DNA of 64,000 bases from Prorocentrum cordatum (taxonomy: Eukaryota > Sar > Dinophyceae > Prorocentrales > Prorocentraceae), in the NCBI GenBank assembly GCA_963575745.1, contig CAUYUJ010018616.1, positions 143,680 through 207,679 of the forward strand. The letters run 5' to 3'. Position numbers and translations under genes: made by a program. A model generated the notes under the pieces. It was given only the letters and a program-made list of their open reading frames with translations, did no database searches and had not been told where the DNA came from. Each line of letters starts with the position of its first letter. Positions within the stretch are counted from its first letter, which is position 1. Positions 49,945 through 61,110 of this stretch are shown here, in pieces.

Positions 49945-50070
49945 AGCATCGACCTGGACTCGGCGATGCATCGCCGATAAATCGACAATAAAGCCCCTGA
50001 TGCCGAAACATCGGCGGGGTGGGCTATCAGGCCCCTATCGGCGATGCATGGGCGATTGGGGATCGACATG
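49945..50070. repeat. Palindromic dispersed repeat E, copy 1
   Basis: CATCGACCTGGACTCGGCGA and GATGCATCGCCGAT on the left face ATCGGCGATGCAT and GGGCGATTGGGGATCGACATG on the right, forming an imperfect palindrome. The copy at 53147-53270 shares both ends. Confidence 0.6.
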
Positions 50071-50134
50071 CTCCCCCCAGAGCCTATACCCCTCACGTTG
50101 CCCCTGACTTGGGTTCAAGATCGGCGGCGAGCAA

Positions 50135-50325
50135 GGGGGGAAGTCAGAAAGAGAAGGCCTTCCCAGAAGGCGGCGGGACTTCTCAGAAGCCCTCGCGCCT
50201 TCTGAGAGGTTGGTGTGTCCTCGGGGAAAACTTAGAGCACTTCTCAGAAGGTCGGGGGACTTCCGAGCCTTCCGAAGCGGCCCGCCCCTTCTCACTTGCC
50301 CCCCTGGCTCGCCGCCAACGGGAAG
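50135..50325. repeat. Dispersed CTTCTCAGAAG-type repeat, copy 2
   Basis: Palindromic CTTCTCAGAAG occurs twice (near 50178 and 50241), with CCTTCCCAGAAGGC, CCTTCTGAGAGG and CCGAGCCTTCCGAAG. It ends in GGCTCGCCGCC like the tract at 6880-7065. Confidence 0.6.
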
Positions 50326-50476
50326 GGCTCTAGATTTCGAGTCGTTCCTCAGAGCGGCCCTGCCCCAGAGAAGCCATGCAACGCTCGTCTGCCCGCGATC
50401 GTGGCCCGCTCTGTCTGAGACAGTTGCCCCACCATGCTCCCGCCGATGGGCCGATGTTCCACCACCACTACCAGAT

Positions 50477-50650
50477 GTAGGAGAGGGGGGTGGGAGAGGA
50501 GGAGGAGGAGGAGGAGGAGGAGGAGGAGGAGGAAGAGGATGAGGAAGAGGAGGAGGAGGAGGAGGAGGAGGAGGAGGGGGAGGAAGAGGAGGGGGAGGAG
50601 GAGGAGAAGGGGGAGGAGGGGGAGGAGGGGGAGAAGGAGGAGCAGGACCT
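50477..50650. repeat. (GGA)n microsatellite
   Basis: GGA/GAG triplets with GGGGGA and GAAGAG variants. Confidence 0.95.
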
Positions 50651-50749
50651 CCCCATCCTCCCCTTATTCCCGTCCTACCTAGGGTAGTGGTGGTGGAACA
50701 TCTGCCCATCACCCGTCGATCTTCCCGTCGCCGGGGCGCCCAGCCGCGA

Positions 50750-50945
50750 GCGCAGGGCTGCCGCCGCCGTCGCCGACGCCGCGCGCCGCCGCCGTCGCTG
50801 CCGCCACCGCTCGCCGTAGATGCCGCCGCCGCTCGCCGCTCGCCGCCGCCGCCGCCGTCGCCACCGCTTCCGCCGTCGTCGCCGCCGCCGTTGCCGTCGT
50901 CGCACCGCCGCCACCGTCGCCGTCGCCGTGCGATCGTGGCCGGCG
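50750..50945. repeat. CGC/GCC-rich triplet tract
   Basis: CCGCCGTCGCCGACGCCGCG and CGCCGCTCGCCG words. Arg/Ala/Pro-rich frames result on both strands. Confidence 0.8.
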
Positions 50946-51119
50946 GCGGCCCAGGCGGCACCGAGCCGAGGGCCTCCGAGCTGAAGGTGCAGGCGCGCGA
51001 CGCCTGGGAGGGGGGGGGGGGGGGGGGCGACCAGCTGCCACACGGAGGCGGCATCCCTGCGCGCACTTTCGCTCACTCCTCGTGCCGAGCTTCTAGTCGC
51101 TTGCTCGCTTCGTTTTCCT

Positions 51120-51960
51120 AGGCCCTCGGGCCCTGCGCGGCCCTGCGCCCCGCGGTGGCCCTGCGCCCCGCGATGCGCGACCATCTTCGCGGCCTTGCGC
51201 CCTCGCGCGGCCCCCTTGGAGAAGGGCAGCCGCAACGGCCCAGACCGCGACGCGCGACGCGCGATCGTCGTCGCACCCCCGCGGGTGACCTGCACGTCCC
51301 GTGCCTTCTGCTGCTCGCCTTGGCCTCCCCGACCCGGGAGCACAAAACCTCGGCTCGACGCGAGACCGTCGGCTCGACGCGGTTGCAATTTACGCTGGCG
51401 CGCCGCGCTGGCACTTGACCGATCGGTGCTGCATCATCGCGGGGGAGGGGAAAGGGCGTCTTCGCTTCCGCGCGGGCTGCCAGAGGCAATCGAGCCCCTC
51501 ACGGCTCCACAGCGGGCTTGCATGGATACTCCTCGGACGGAAGAGGTGGGAAGTGGGTACAAACATGAAGCAGGGAGGCGACGAGACCATCTTGGGTTTC
51601 AACGCGCCTCCTGAAGACGAAGGAGGAGGGAACACCACTCGATCCTTGAGGTAGGATGGCGCCGACATTCTATTGAGATCTAGGGATCACCAGACAGATA
51701 CTTGCGGCGGCCGCTTGGTGCAGGTGCAGCGAGGTGGATCCAGGGAGAAGCGGGCGCACCGACAAAAAGCATATCACACCCGCGCATCCGAGAGTGACAC
51801 CTGGACGGGGAATGCTGGTCGCGGTGAAGACGGCATTGGAGGCAACGGCGGGGAGGGCCCTTCGTCGGGAACTCCCCCTCCTCCATCCATTCCGGGGCCA
51901 TCGGGGCCGCCCCCCGCCCCGCCCTCCCGCTTCCGCTTCGCCGACGTCCTCCCCGACAGC
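51120..51960. other. No gene recognised
   Basis: GC-rich stretch with a CCCTGCGCGGCCCTGCGCCC duplication at 51129-51175. Frames on both strands have no recognisable domain. Confidence 0.4.
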
Positions 51961-52243
51961 TTTTCGTGGCTGCGCGCGCTCCTCCTTCTCCTCCTGACCT
52001 CCTCCTCCTACTTCCCAACTCCTCCTCCTCCTCCTCCTCCTCCTCCTCCTCCTCCACAATTACTCAATATGAATACTACTCTCCTCCTTCCCCTGATGAC
52101 GGGTTGGGTGTGTTGCCCCCCCCCCCCCCCGCGTACTGTTTTTTTACCCACAGGATTCCCCGGAGTCGGGTTTTCGCCTGCATTTTTTGTTTCGAAATGC
52201 TGCTCTCGCTGAGGCGCCGGCCTCATTTTCGGGCCCCGCTCGT

Positions 52244-52440
52244 TCCGAATCGTGCTCCCGCTGCAGCGCTGGCCTCATTTCCGTGCTTCCGCTTGCTCCG
52301 AATCGTGCTCCCGCTGCAGCGCTGGCCTCATTTCCGTGCTTCCGCTCGTTCCGAATCGTGCTCCCGCTGCAGCGCTGGCCTCATTTCCACGCTTCCGCTC
52401 GTTCCGAATCGTGCTCCCGCTGCAGCGCTGGCGTCATTTC
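52244..52440 (+). repeat. 53-bp tandem repeat, about 3.7 copies
   Basis: TCCGAATCGTGCTCCCGCTG with CAGCGCTGGCCTCATTTCC starts at 52244, 52297, 52350 and 52403, exact 53-bp steps with few mismatches. Confidence 0.95.
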
Positions 52441-52740
52441 CCGTGCCATGCCACGGCATGCAATGCAATGCTAGGTTGCGTTCCGCTGCGCGATGCCATG
52501 CCTCCAGCTGAAGCTGTGATATGCAGTGCTTAAGTGCCACGTCGTGCTATGCCATGCTACGCTTTGATCTTCAACGCCATGCTATGCAATGTTATGTTCG
52601 GGGCCGCTGTGCGATGCCATGCTTTGCGTTGCAAAGCTGTGTGATGCAATTCTTCACTACGCCACGCCACGCCATGCTGTGACATACTACGATTTGCGGT
52701 GCTCTTCTACGCCATGCCATGCCGTGCTCTACAATGCATC
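52440..52740. repeat. Degenerate TGCCATGCTATGC array
   Basis: Loose repeats of ATGCCATGC, GCAATGCAATGC and CTATGCCATGCTACGC with no fixed period. Confidence 0.65.
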
Positions 52741-52865
52741 GCGTACCCTTTCGGGATCATTGCCCTGCTCGACATCCGACTGTGCGAGTAGAGAGGGGAT
52801 CTACGCCATGGTAAGGGATGGGAGGGGGGGGATGGTCAGATATGCCGCGAGCGCACCTAGCTTGT

Positions 52866-53025
52866 CCTCCTCCTCCTCCTCCTCCTCCTCCTCCTCATCC
52901 TCCTCCTCATATTCCTCATATTCCTCATATTCCTCATATTCCTCATATTCCTCATATTCCTCATATTCCTCATATTCCTCCTCCTCCTCCTCCTCCTCCT
53001 CCTCCTCCTCCTCCTCCTCCTCCTC
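52866..53025. repeat. (CTC)n with nested 9-bp array
   Basis: CTC triplets at 52866-52905 and 52978-53023 enclose about eight exact copies of ATTCCTCAT (52909-52978). The 9-bp unit is a mutated multiple of the triplet that was amplified secondarily. Confidence 0.95.
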
Positions 53026-53146
53026 CCATGGCTGCTCCCGGAGAGCCCGGAGAGTCCCACGGAGAGCCACGGAGAACACGCGGGAGCCTCGGCCGAGCCC
53101 CCCGCTGCTCCTGGCGGAGGGGGCACAACGAGGTCGGGGGGGGGGG

Positions 53147-53270
53147 GGGCATCGACCTGGAATCGGCGATAGCTCGTCGACGGAGCGGCCATAGGCCCAC
53201 GATAGCACCTCCGCACGCTCCTGGGCGGGGCAGGCTTTCGGGCCCCCTGTCGGCGATCGCTGTGCGATTG
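53147..53270. repeat. Palindromic dispersed repeat E, copy 2
   Basis: CATCGACCTGGAATCGGCGATAG at the left and GTCGGCGATCGCTGTGCGATTGGGGTCG at the right match 49945-50070; the centres differ. Confidence 0.55.
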
Positions 53271-53369
53271 GGGTCGGTGCGCAGCCCCCTGAGCCTCCCC
53301 CCCCCCCTCCCCCTCCCCCTGCGGTCGGGGGCCTTCTGCTGAGCGTGTCGCGGAGGCGGCCCTGGCCAC

Positions 53370-53500
53370 ACGCTATGCCTTGCGAGTGGACAGCGCGTCG
53401 CTCTGCTCCGCGGGGCTGAGGTCATGAGAGAGCTCCGGGCGTTGACACCTCGGGACCAGAACATGGATAACGAGCCGTGGCGGGCCAGAACCGGCGCACC
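53370..53500. repeat. Dispersed repeat C, copy 2
   Basis: CTCTGCTCCGCGGGGC, CGTTGACACCTCGGGACCAG and CGTGGCGGGCCAG in the order seen at 18960-19090. Confidence 0.5.
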
Positions 53501-54203
53501 CACGCGCTACCCCACAGTTCCCGACCGCAGCGCTGCCCGTGACCGCAACGTCCCTCCCGCCCCCCCTCTGGCTGCCTACTCACCTCCGCCCCTTCTCTCG
53601 CCATCGCTGCGACGTCCATTTCCAGTGAGTTGCTCGGCCTCCTGCGTGTCTTTTCTCGCAGGATGACCCACAAGGCCGGGTGTTGCTAGAAGCACCGCTG
53701 GCCCAAGGTGCCCCCAGCTTTTCGCTCCATTCTGGAGCCCCTGGGGCCCTCTGGGCCTCGTGAGGGGTGCTCTGGAGGCCGCTTGGGCTACCCCGCGAAA
53801 ATTCTGGGGGCACCTTGGCCCAGGGCCACTTCTGGCAACACCCGACGAGGCTCCTCGATGGCCTCCGCCGGAAAACGGGGGGGGCACATGCGAACCCTAC
53901 GCCCACCCCCCACGACTTCTGAGGGGGAGGGTGGGGCTCACTTCGCTCGGGAGCTCCTCAAAGCGTGCGCGCGCCCGAGCGATGCCAACCGGTCCGACCC
54001 GCCCTCCTCCGCCCGCGAGCCGCCGCCGAGAGAGAGAGAGCCCTCCGCGGGGCGGCCGCGCTCCTCGGCCTCGGCCCTGGGCGGGGGAGGTCGACACCCA
54101 CGCTCCCGGGGGCCCCGGCGCCGCTGCGCAGGCGGAGGGGGGAAGGGGGGAGGACGCCAGCGTCTGCGGCGACTCGTGGGGCCCTCCCTTGCCGCCCTGC
54201 CTG

Positions 54204-54330
54204 GCCATCGCTCGGACGTCCATTCCCCGTGCTTTCTTTCGGTTTCGTGCGCGTCGTTTTCCCCAGGTGGTCGAGGATGCTTCTCGAAGGTCCTCGCCGA
54301 GAAAGAACATGCACACGTCCGAGCGATGCC
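54204..54330. mobile_element. MITE-like family 4, complete copy
   Basis: 127 bp between GCCATCGCTCGGACGT (54204-54219) and ACGTCCGAGCGATGCC (54315-54330); the right end read on the other strand differs from the left by one base. Fragments are at 22596-22650 (left end), 23795-23865 (right end) and 53597-53670 (left end, diverged). A CAGGTGGTCGAGGATGC word occurs in the middle. No coding capacity. Confidence 0.75.
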
Positions 54331-55139
54331 AAGTTGCTGGCTCTTGCGAACCGACGCTGACCGACGCGAGTCGACGCCCGTCGATGCACGTCGGCGCTGG
54401 ATGGAAGCCCGTCGGCGCCATGTCGGCGCTCTCTCAAAGATGACCAGGCGCTGGCGCACGCCAGTGCACTGCAAAGATGGAGTTGCGAGGACACATAAGG
54501 CGTCCATGAGTCGCTACCGAACACCAGCTGGAGGCCACACAGTTACGCTCGCAAGCAGCTCATGTGTGACCGTGGTGTCGCCGCCGCTGTCGGGGCGAGA
54601 CGAGCCTCCGGCAGCCGCCGTCGGGATGAGGGCGCCCCCGCCAGACGCTCAAACCCGATCAAGCGAACGACTAGCCTGACGTGGAAAACATGGATGGACA
54701 GGATGAAGGCAGGGGGAAGGCGGGGGGGATGGGAAGGAGGGGGCCGCCTTCGGATGCTGATGCCACGAGGTCCTGCAGGAATCCCCCCTCGAAAAAGATG
54801 TTCCAGGTGGGGCCCTGGGGGGAGCCCCCCTCCTCCTCCTCTTCGCGGGCTGCAGTCCTGCTTCGTCTTCGCCCCGCCGGCCGCATCGAACTCCGTGACG
54901 GCCTTCCTGACGTGGAAGGCCTGACGAGGGTCGGATCGGGAGAGCGACCCGCCCTCCATCCTCCGCGTTGGCTGCTCGGGTGTCCAAGCTTCGACAGAGG
55001 CCAGAACACAAGTGGCACGTGTGCCATGGCTCTTGCACAAACAAGAAGGGGGGGAGGAGGAGGTGGAGGAGGGGGGAAGAGGGGGCAAGACATCGCCCCC
55101 CGTGGCCCAGCAACGGGACCCAAATCCCAGGTGGGGAGG

Positions 55140-55900
55140 GGGGGGGGAGGTGGCGTGCGTCGCGACGCGGAATACAGTGCTTGGAGCGGGGGGGCACTGG
55201 GCGGAGGTCCCGCTGGGGCGCTGGGGGCGCGGAGAGGAGGGGGGGGAGGTGGTGTGCGTCGCGACGCGGTATAAAATGGTCGGGGCGGAGGGAGCACTGG
55301 GCGGGGCTTAGGGCAGAGGGCCACGGGGCGGGGGTCCAACTGGGGCGCTGGGGACGGGGGGGGAGGAGGGGAGGTGGAGTGCGTCGCGACGCGGGATAAA
55401 ATTGTCGGGGCGGAAGGGGCACGGGGCGGAGCCCACACTGGGGCGCTGGGTACGCGGGGAGGGAGGTGGGGGAGGTGGTGTGCATCGCGACGCGGAATAA
55501 AGCGCGCGTGGCGGAGGGTGCAGTGGGCGGGGCTCCCGCTGGGGCGCTGGGGACGCGGAGGGGCTCGGGGCAGAGAGCCACGGGGCGGAGGTCCCACTCT
55601 GCGACGCGGAATAGAGCGTTCGTGGCGGAGGGGGCAGTTGGCGGGGCTCCCGCTGGGGCGCTGGCGGCGCGGGGGGGCGCGGGGCAGAGAGCCACGGCGC
55701 GGGGTCCCACTCTGGCGCTGGGGACGCGGGGGAGGGGGGGTGGGGGGCGACGCGGAATCAAACGTTCGTGGCGGAGGGGGCAGTGGGCGGGGCTCCCGCT
55801 GGGGCGCTGGGGACGCGGGAGAGCTCGGGGCAGAGGGCCACGGCGCGGGGGTCCCACTCTGGCGCTGGGGACCCGGGGGGGGGTGCGACGCGGAATAAAG
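55140..55900 (+). repeat. About 100-150-bp satellite with GCGTCGCGACGCGG palindrome
   Basis: GCGTCGCGACGCGG or GCGACGCGGAATA recurs near 55157, 55258, 55381, 55485, 55598, 55747 and 55889. Between are GGGCGGGGCTCCCGCTGGGG, CGCTGGGGACGCGG and GGGCAGAGAGCCACGG words. Several units carry GGTATAAAATGG or GGAATAAAG after the palindrome. The many long frames in three phases are artefacts. Confidence 0.85.
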
Positions 55901-56302
55901 TGGTCGGAGCTCTAGACACCCTGTACAAGAGAATAACGCCACCCTCAGAATGAACACTCCGACCAGCGAAGCCGTTCCGTAACCGCTCCCAATGATGGAA
56001 GCGAGCAGGACAGGGCTGCTCAGTAAGCGCCCAGGGCCGTTCAGTGAACGTAGAAAAGGCCACAAGGCATCTGAGAAGTCCCGCCGTCTTCTGAGGCCTT
56101 CTCCTTCTCCCTTGCCCCCCCGCTCGCCGATGAGGGTTGGCTGTTCCGATGTCCAAAATTCAGGGCCGAACTGTGTGGCAACGCCCAGACCGCCGACCCG
56201 ACGAGCCGGATATATGGTCCAGGGCTTGCCCCCCCCCTCCCCCCCAATGCTGATGCCATTGGGCCCCCCCCCCCCCCGCGCGATGGTCCCCCCCGCCCCC
56301 CC

Positions 56303-56459
56303 CTGTGGGCGTGGCGTGGTGCTGCGCTGCGGTGCCCCCCCCCCCTGTGGATGTGGTGTGGTGCTGTGGTGGTTCAGAGGTGGGCGTGGCGTGGTGCTGC
56401 GCTGCGGTGCCCCCCTCCCCCCCCCTGTGGATGTGGTGTGGTGCTGTGGTGGTTCAGAG

Positions 56460-56460
<1 letters not shown>
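56303..56460 (+). repeat. Tandem duplication, about 80 bp
   Basis: GTGGGCGTGGCGTGGTGCTG, GCGCTGCGGTGCCCCCC and TGTGGATGTGGTGTGGTGCT with GTGGTGGTTCAGAGGT occur twice. A GTC array follows the second copy directly. Confidence 0.85.
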
Positions 56461-56495
<35 letters not shown>

Positions 56496-56522
56496 CTCGT
56501 CGTCCTCGTCGTCCTCGTCGTC

Positions 56523-56565
<43 letters not shown>

Positions 56566-56661
56566 TCGTCGTCGTCGCCGTCGTCATCGTCGTCATCGTC
56601 GTCGTCGCCGCCGCCGCCGCCGGCGTCGTCGCCGCCGCAGCCGTCGTCGTCGTCTGTCGTG

Positions 56662-56693
<32 letters not shown>

Positions 56694-56707
56694 AGTCGTC
56701 GCCGTCG

Positions 56708-56754
<47 letters not shown>

Positions 56755-56775
56755 GTCGTCGTCGTCGTCGTCGTC
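56461..56775. repeat. (GTC)n array
   Basis: GTC triplets with CTCGTCGTC, GCCGTCGTC and GCCGCCGCC interruptions. GGGACCATACCATCTGGGG occurs twice just after it (56779 and 56819). Confidence 0.95.
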
Positions 56776-57361
56776 TCTGGGACCATACCATCTGGGGGGG
56801 GGGGGGGCCGAGGAATCCTGGGACCATACCATCTGGGGGGGGGACCCGTGGGCCCAGAGCCCGGGGCCATATATAATGCAGCAGAGAGGCGGGAAGAGGG
56901 ATGAAGGAGAGGGGGACCATGAGAACGAGGGAGGAAGCGGGAGAGGGAGGAGGAATAGGGAGAAGAGGAAGAGGGAGCGAACGAAGAGGGAGAAGAGGGA
57001 AGAAGAAGAGGAAGAGGGAGAAGAGGGAGGGAGAGGGCGACGAGGGAGAGGGAGAGGATGGACGGATGGAAAGGATGAGGGAGGAGGATCATGACAGCGA
57101 TGACATCGGTTCGTGGAGCGGGGGGGGGAGCAGGGCGGAGGACGAGAAGGTGGAGGGTGGAGGAGAAGCAAGGCGGCAATGCCCGCCCACAGCCGAAATG
57201 GGGGGAGGACGAGGAGGACGGTGCAGGAGGGAGGGCGGAGGGCGCGAGAGGAGGGAGGAGGAGGCCGCGGTCGGGGACACCACCAAAAGATGAGGACGAT
57301 GACGGATGGCAGGAGATGAGAAGAAGCGGGTGGGAAGCGGGAGCAGGATGAGACATTACGA

Positions 57362-57485
57362 ATAGGAGGAGGAGGAGGAGGAGGAGGAGGAGGAGGAGGA
57401 GGAGGAGGAGGAGGAGGAGGAGGAGGAGGAATAAGAGGAGAAGGAGGAGGAGGAGGAGGAGGAGGAGGAGGAGGAGGAGGAGGAG
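57362..57485. repeat. (GGA)n microsatellite
   Basis: Two GGA/GAG blocks around ATAAGAGGAGAAG. The flanks are a direct duplication: GATGAGACATTACGAA occurs at 57348 and 57489. Confidence 0.9.
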
Positions 57486-58724
57486 CACGATGAGACATTA
57501 CGAAAAAGAAGGGGAGGAAGAGGAGGAAGATGAGCAGGAGGATAAACAGCAGGTTGGCGAATATGGGGGCCCAGTCCCAAGACACTCGAACACATCGACG
57601 CCCGAGAAATGACTGAGGCACGTTGCGCCCTGACCTCATGGTCTCCAAGGCCCGGGCCTCGCGGTTGCGCTCGGCACGTCAAAGCTGAGCAGCTCACCCG
57701 CCAGAGGAGGATAAGCATGAGGATAACAAGGAGGACGACGATGAGTGGCGGAGGTTCTCGCCCTGTCGGGCCACTGTTGCTTGCTTTGCTCTGTGCCTGC
57801 CCTTCGCTGCATGCGTCCGCGGCATACTCTGCTGGCTACTCCGCCTGAGTCGGCATCTTCTGTCTCTTACAGAACGCAACAGGAGCAGTTGGCCAACGTC
57901 AAAAAGAGGCGGATATTCCTCCTCATCACCATCCAGGGCGGGTTGGTCGAACGGCGTGTTGGGAAGAGGTGCGCAAGGTTGGGAGGACAAGGAGAGGAGA
58001 CGGGCGAGGACGAAGAGTCTCGTCGTGCTGAACCTCTTCCTGGACAGGACTGTCGAAAACACCGTCTTCCGGAGGAGAAGGAGGAGGTGAGGAGGATGAG
58101 GAGGAGGGTGACGACGAGGGAGACGAGCGGGACAAGACAAAGGATGAGGGGGGGGCAGATGAAGTGGAGGTGGGGGAACCAAAAGGCACCAATATCGCCA
58201 CTCCCGAGACCTCTCCCTGGGGAATGCCTTCTGACCAGAATTTCAAGGAACATCCAGCCGTGGCGACGAGGGCTCTCCAGGGTGAGCAGCAGCAGCAGCA
58301 GTATCTCTTCCTAATCTGAGAAGGAAACTCCTCTTCTCCCTCCTGCACCAGACATCCGCGGCCCTAGAGGTCTCGACACCCTTCCCCAGGGCTGTTGCTT
58401 CGTCCCCGATCCAATTTTGATGGCCCCCGGGCCCGATAACGGGCCACGCAGGCCGACAACCAGGAAAAAAACGCCGGATGGACAAACATCAGAACATCGG
58501 ATCTGTGGGGCTCCTTCTGCCCCCAGGGGATCTGGTCGAGAGGCGTGCTCGGAACTCGGGAGGCGCTGTCCGTCCTGGAGCACCATCGACCTCGAGGCGT
58601 TCTCGTCCGCCGCCGTGCCTCGGCGCTCTGCGCAGACAGCGGGGCGGGGCGGAGGAGAAGCGAGCTGGACCTGTGACTCTGCAAGCCCAAATCTTCGACG
58701 AAGAGTTTCCCCGGTCCCACACAT

Positions 58725-58862
58725 GATCGCGTCGTTCAAAATACCAGGACGGAGTATTTTCGTCGTTTTCGGCCCCTGGAGGGCCTCGCTGAGCCCCGGG
58801 GCCGTAAACAAAACGACTCAAAATGAAAAACCGGTCCTGGGAAAAGCGTCAGGACTTCTGTT
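58725..58862 (-). repeat. Dispersed repeat F, copy 1
   Basis: On the minus strand: AGAAGTCCTGACGCTTTTCC, CAGGACCGG, TTCATTTTGAGTCGTT, GGCCCCGGGGCTCAGCGAGG, CCTCCAGGGGCCGAAAA. The same order of words is on the plus strand at 60330-60465 (GGAAGTCCTGACCCTTTCCC through AGAGGCCGGAAACT). A further fragment with GCGTCAGGACTTCTG is at 59062-59090. Confidence 0.6.
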
Positions 58863-58982
58863 TTTCACCGCAAACACGCCACCAAAAGCTCGCTACAAGG
58901 GGTCGGCTGCCCCAAAACGCTGGACACCAAGATGTCGTGGTCCAGTGTCGTTGACCCGAACGTGTCCAGAAAATTCGCAGGC

Positions 58983-59055
58983 CCAACGAGGAGGATGAGG
59001 AGAAGGAGGAGGATGAGGAGAAGGAGGAGGAGGAGGAGGAGGAGGAGGAGAAGAA
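58983..59055. repeat. (GGA)n-rich tract
   Basis: GAGGATGAGGAGAAGGAGG steps ending in GGAGGAGGAG. Confidence 0.85.
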
Positions 59056-59739
59056 GGGGCAGGGGAAAAGCGTCAGGACTTCTGGGGGCGCCGCACCGAA
59101 GAAGTCAGGACGTCGCACGTCTGGCATGTGGGCCTGCGGGGGGGCCCGTTGTCGGGCCCCGGGGCCAGCGGAAACGGATCCAGCATAAGACACTGGCCCC
59201 AGAGAGGAGATCGGGACCTCTGGGGCTGCGGATTGACAAACGCATCGGCGGATGCACTGGGACCTGGGATTCGGCAGGATCAGTCGATTTCGAATCGGAA
59301 AATCGGGACATCGGAGCGTACCTCGACCTGGGCCGCTTCGGCGCTGGAGTCGAAACCGACTACGATTCGCGCATGCCAAGATGTACAATGACGCCTTTGC
59401 AACACATCGATTCTGACCGGGTCGGGTTGGCCGAGGTCGAGACCCGACGGTCGGAAGCAGTGAGCAAAAACATGAATTAGGAAGGCTTGGGAATAAAGAG
59501 AGATGGGGCTTCCCCACGCCCACCTGAAGTGGAGGGAAGAGGAACCACCACTCGATCATTGTGAGGTCGGAAGGCGGCGAAAGCGGTTCGGGAGCTGGGC
59601 ATCCCAAGAGACCTGCTGTCAACGACCGACGCGAATCGAATCGGGCCGATGGGAGCGTAATGCCTCTGACGCTGCCTCTCGGGGAGCCCCGGGGGCCCCT
59701 CGTGGCCTAGGCCGGGCGCAGCGTGAGAAACTGGAAGAG

Positions 59740-59958
59740 GAGGACGAGTAGGTGGAGAAGGAGGAGGAGGAGGTGGAGCAGGAGGAGGAGGAGAGGGCGG
59801 AGGAGGAGGAGGAGGAGGAGGAGGAGGAGGAGGAGGAGGAGGAGGAGGAGGAGGAGGAGGAGGAGGAGGGAGGGGGGGAGGAGCAGAAGGAGGAGGAGGA
59901 GGAGGAGGAGGGAGGAGGAGGAGGAGGAGGAGGAGGAGGAGGAGGAGGAGGAGGAGGA
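59740..59958. repeat. (GGA)n microsatellite, about 220 bp
   Basis: GGA/GAG triplets with a GGGAGGGGGGGAGGAGCAG interruption near 59868. Confidence 0.95.
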
Positions 59959-60329
59959 TGGGGGGGGAGTATGAGGAGTCCAGACGGACCCCTGGACCGG
60001 CCTCGGGGGCCCGGGTTCGAGCGGATGTGGACGGAGGGCGAAGGAAGGGGAGCGGTCTTTTGAGAAGGCACCCCAGACATGATTTCCTGCCGCGGCGCGG
60101 CAGAGGCAACCTGCTCGCGCGTTCTGGCGGCGGGGGCGGACCGTACTGATGTCTGTCCGGCTGAAAGCGAAAGAGACAGGGCAGGGCAGAGGGCGGCCGC
60201 GGAGCCAGGAGGACGGGGGGAAGGACACTCGCAGTACGAAGGTGTTCGGCATGAGTGGCCGGTGCGGCCGGCCGTTGCTGAGGCATCCCAGACATGCCAC
60301 GTCCTGATTTGTTCACTTCGCGCTCCCCG

Positions 60330-60465
60330 GAAGTCCTGACCCTTTCCCTAGGACTGGCTATTCATCCTGAACCGTTGTTCGAAGGTCCTGGGGCCCGGTG
60401 AGGGTCCCCAGAGGCCGGAAACTATAAAGCACCTCCCATCCTGAACGTTTTCCGACGCGGGCATG
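60330..60465 (+). repeat. Dispersed repeat F, copy 2 (inverted to copy 1)
   Basis: See copy 1 at 58725-58862. Overall similarity is moderate, with conserved CCTGACxCTTTxCC, GGACTGG, GGCCCGGTGAGGGTCC and GAGGCCGGAAAC words. Confidence 0.55.
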
Positions 60466-60739
60466 TTTGGGGACAGGCCTCTCTGAGGAGATGTGCCCCT
60501 TCTTACAAGCCACGGGGAGAGACGGAGGCTCAGGAACCGGGAGGGCTGACCGGTGGCGGGGTGCCTTCTCAACAGAAGGGCCCCCTCGCCCCGCCGTGGC
60601 CCCCGACGACTTGTGATCTCATCGAGTCGCCTAACAAAGAGGCCCAGGGATGCACAGATAAACAGACACAAGTCCCAGGACTCCTCATGAATTCCATCAT
60701 GTGTAGCACCCCGCAAGTGCGGATAAGACCGAGGGGGCG

Positions 60740-61110
60740 GGCGCGGGGTGGGTCGCGGGTGGGTCGCGGGGTGGGTCGCGGGGTGGGTCGCGGTTGGGTT
60801 GCGGGTGGATCGCGGGTGGGTCGCGGGTGGGTTGCGCGTGGGTCGCGCGTGGGTCGCGCATGGGTCGCGAGTGGGTCGTGGGTGGGTCGCGGGTGAGTCG
60901 CGGGCGGGTCGCGGGCGGGTCGCGGGCGGGTCGCGCCGTGAGTCTCGGGCGGCTCGCGGGCGGCTCGCGGGCGGGTCGCGGGGTGGGCCGCGGGTGTGTC
61001 GCTGGTTGGTCCCAAGGGTGTCGCGCGGTGGGTCGCGCGGAGTGTCGCGGGCGCTTCGCGGATGGGTCGCGGGTGTATCGCGGGCGGGTCGCGGGCCAGG
61101 TCGCGGGCGG
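60740..61110 (+). repeat. 11-bp minisatellite CGCGGGTGGGT, about 34 copies
   Basis: Units CGCGGGTGGGT, CGCGCGTGGGT, CGCGGGCGGGT and similar. Because 11 is not a multiple of three, all three frames stay open on both strands, giving several long spurious frames. Confidence 0.95.

Larger units (their letters stand above)
51990..52880 (+). mobile_element. Dispersed element B, copy 2 (contains ATGC-type array)
   Basis: Collinear with 2298-3100: CTC tract (52018-52052), ACAATTACTCAATATGAA, CCCTGATGACGGG, GCGTACTGTTTTTTTACC and CACAGGATTCC, CTCTCGCTGAGGCGCCGGCC, then a 53-bp tandem array (52244-52440), a degenerate array (52440-52740), and the right module CCATGGTAAGGGATGGGAGG with GCGAGCGCACCTAGCTTGTC. 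The modules at both ends are conserved and the arrays between are not. Confidence 0.65.

Noticed and set aside
54671-56920. 749-codon minus-strand Pro/Arg-rich frame
   Set aside because: It spans a satellite and a GTC array; the frame has no stop codons only because of GC-rich composition.
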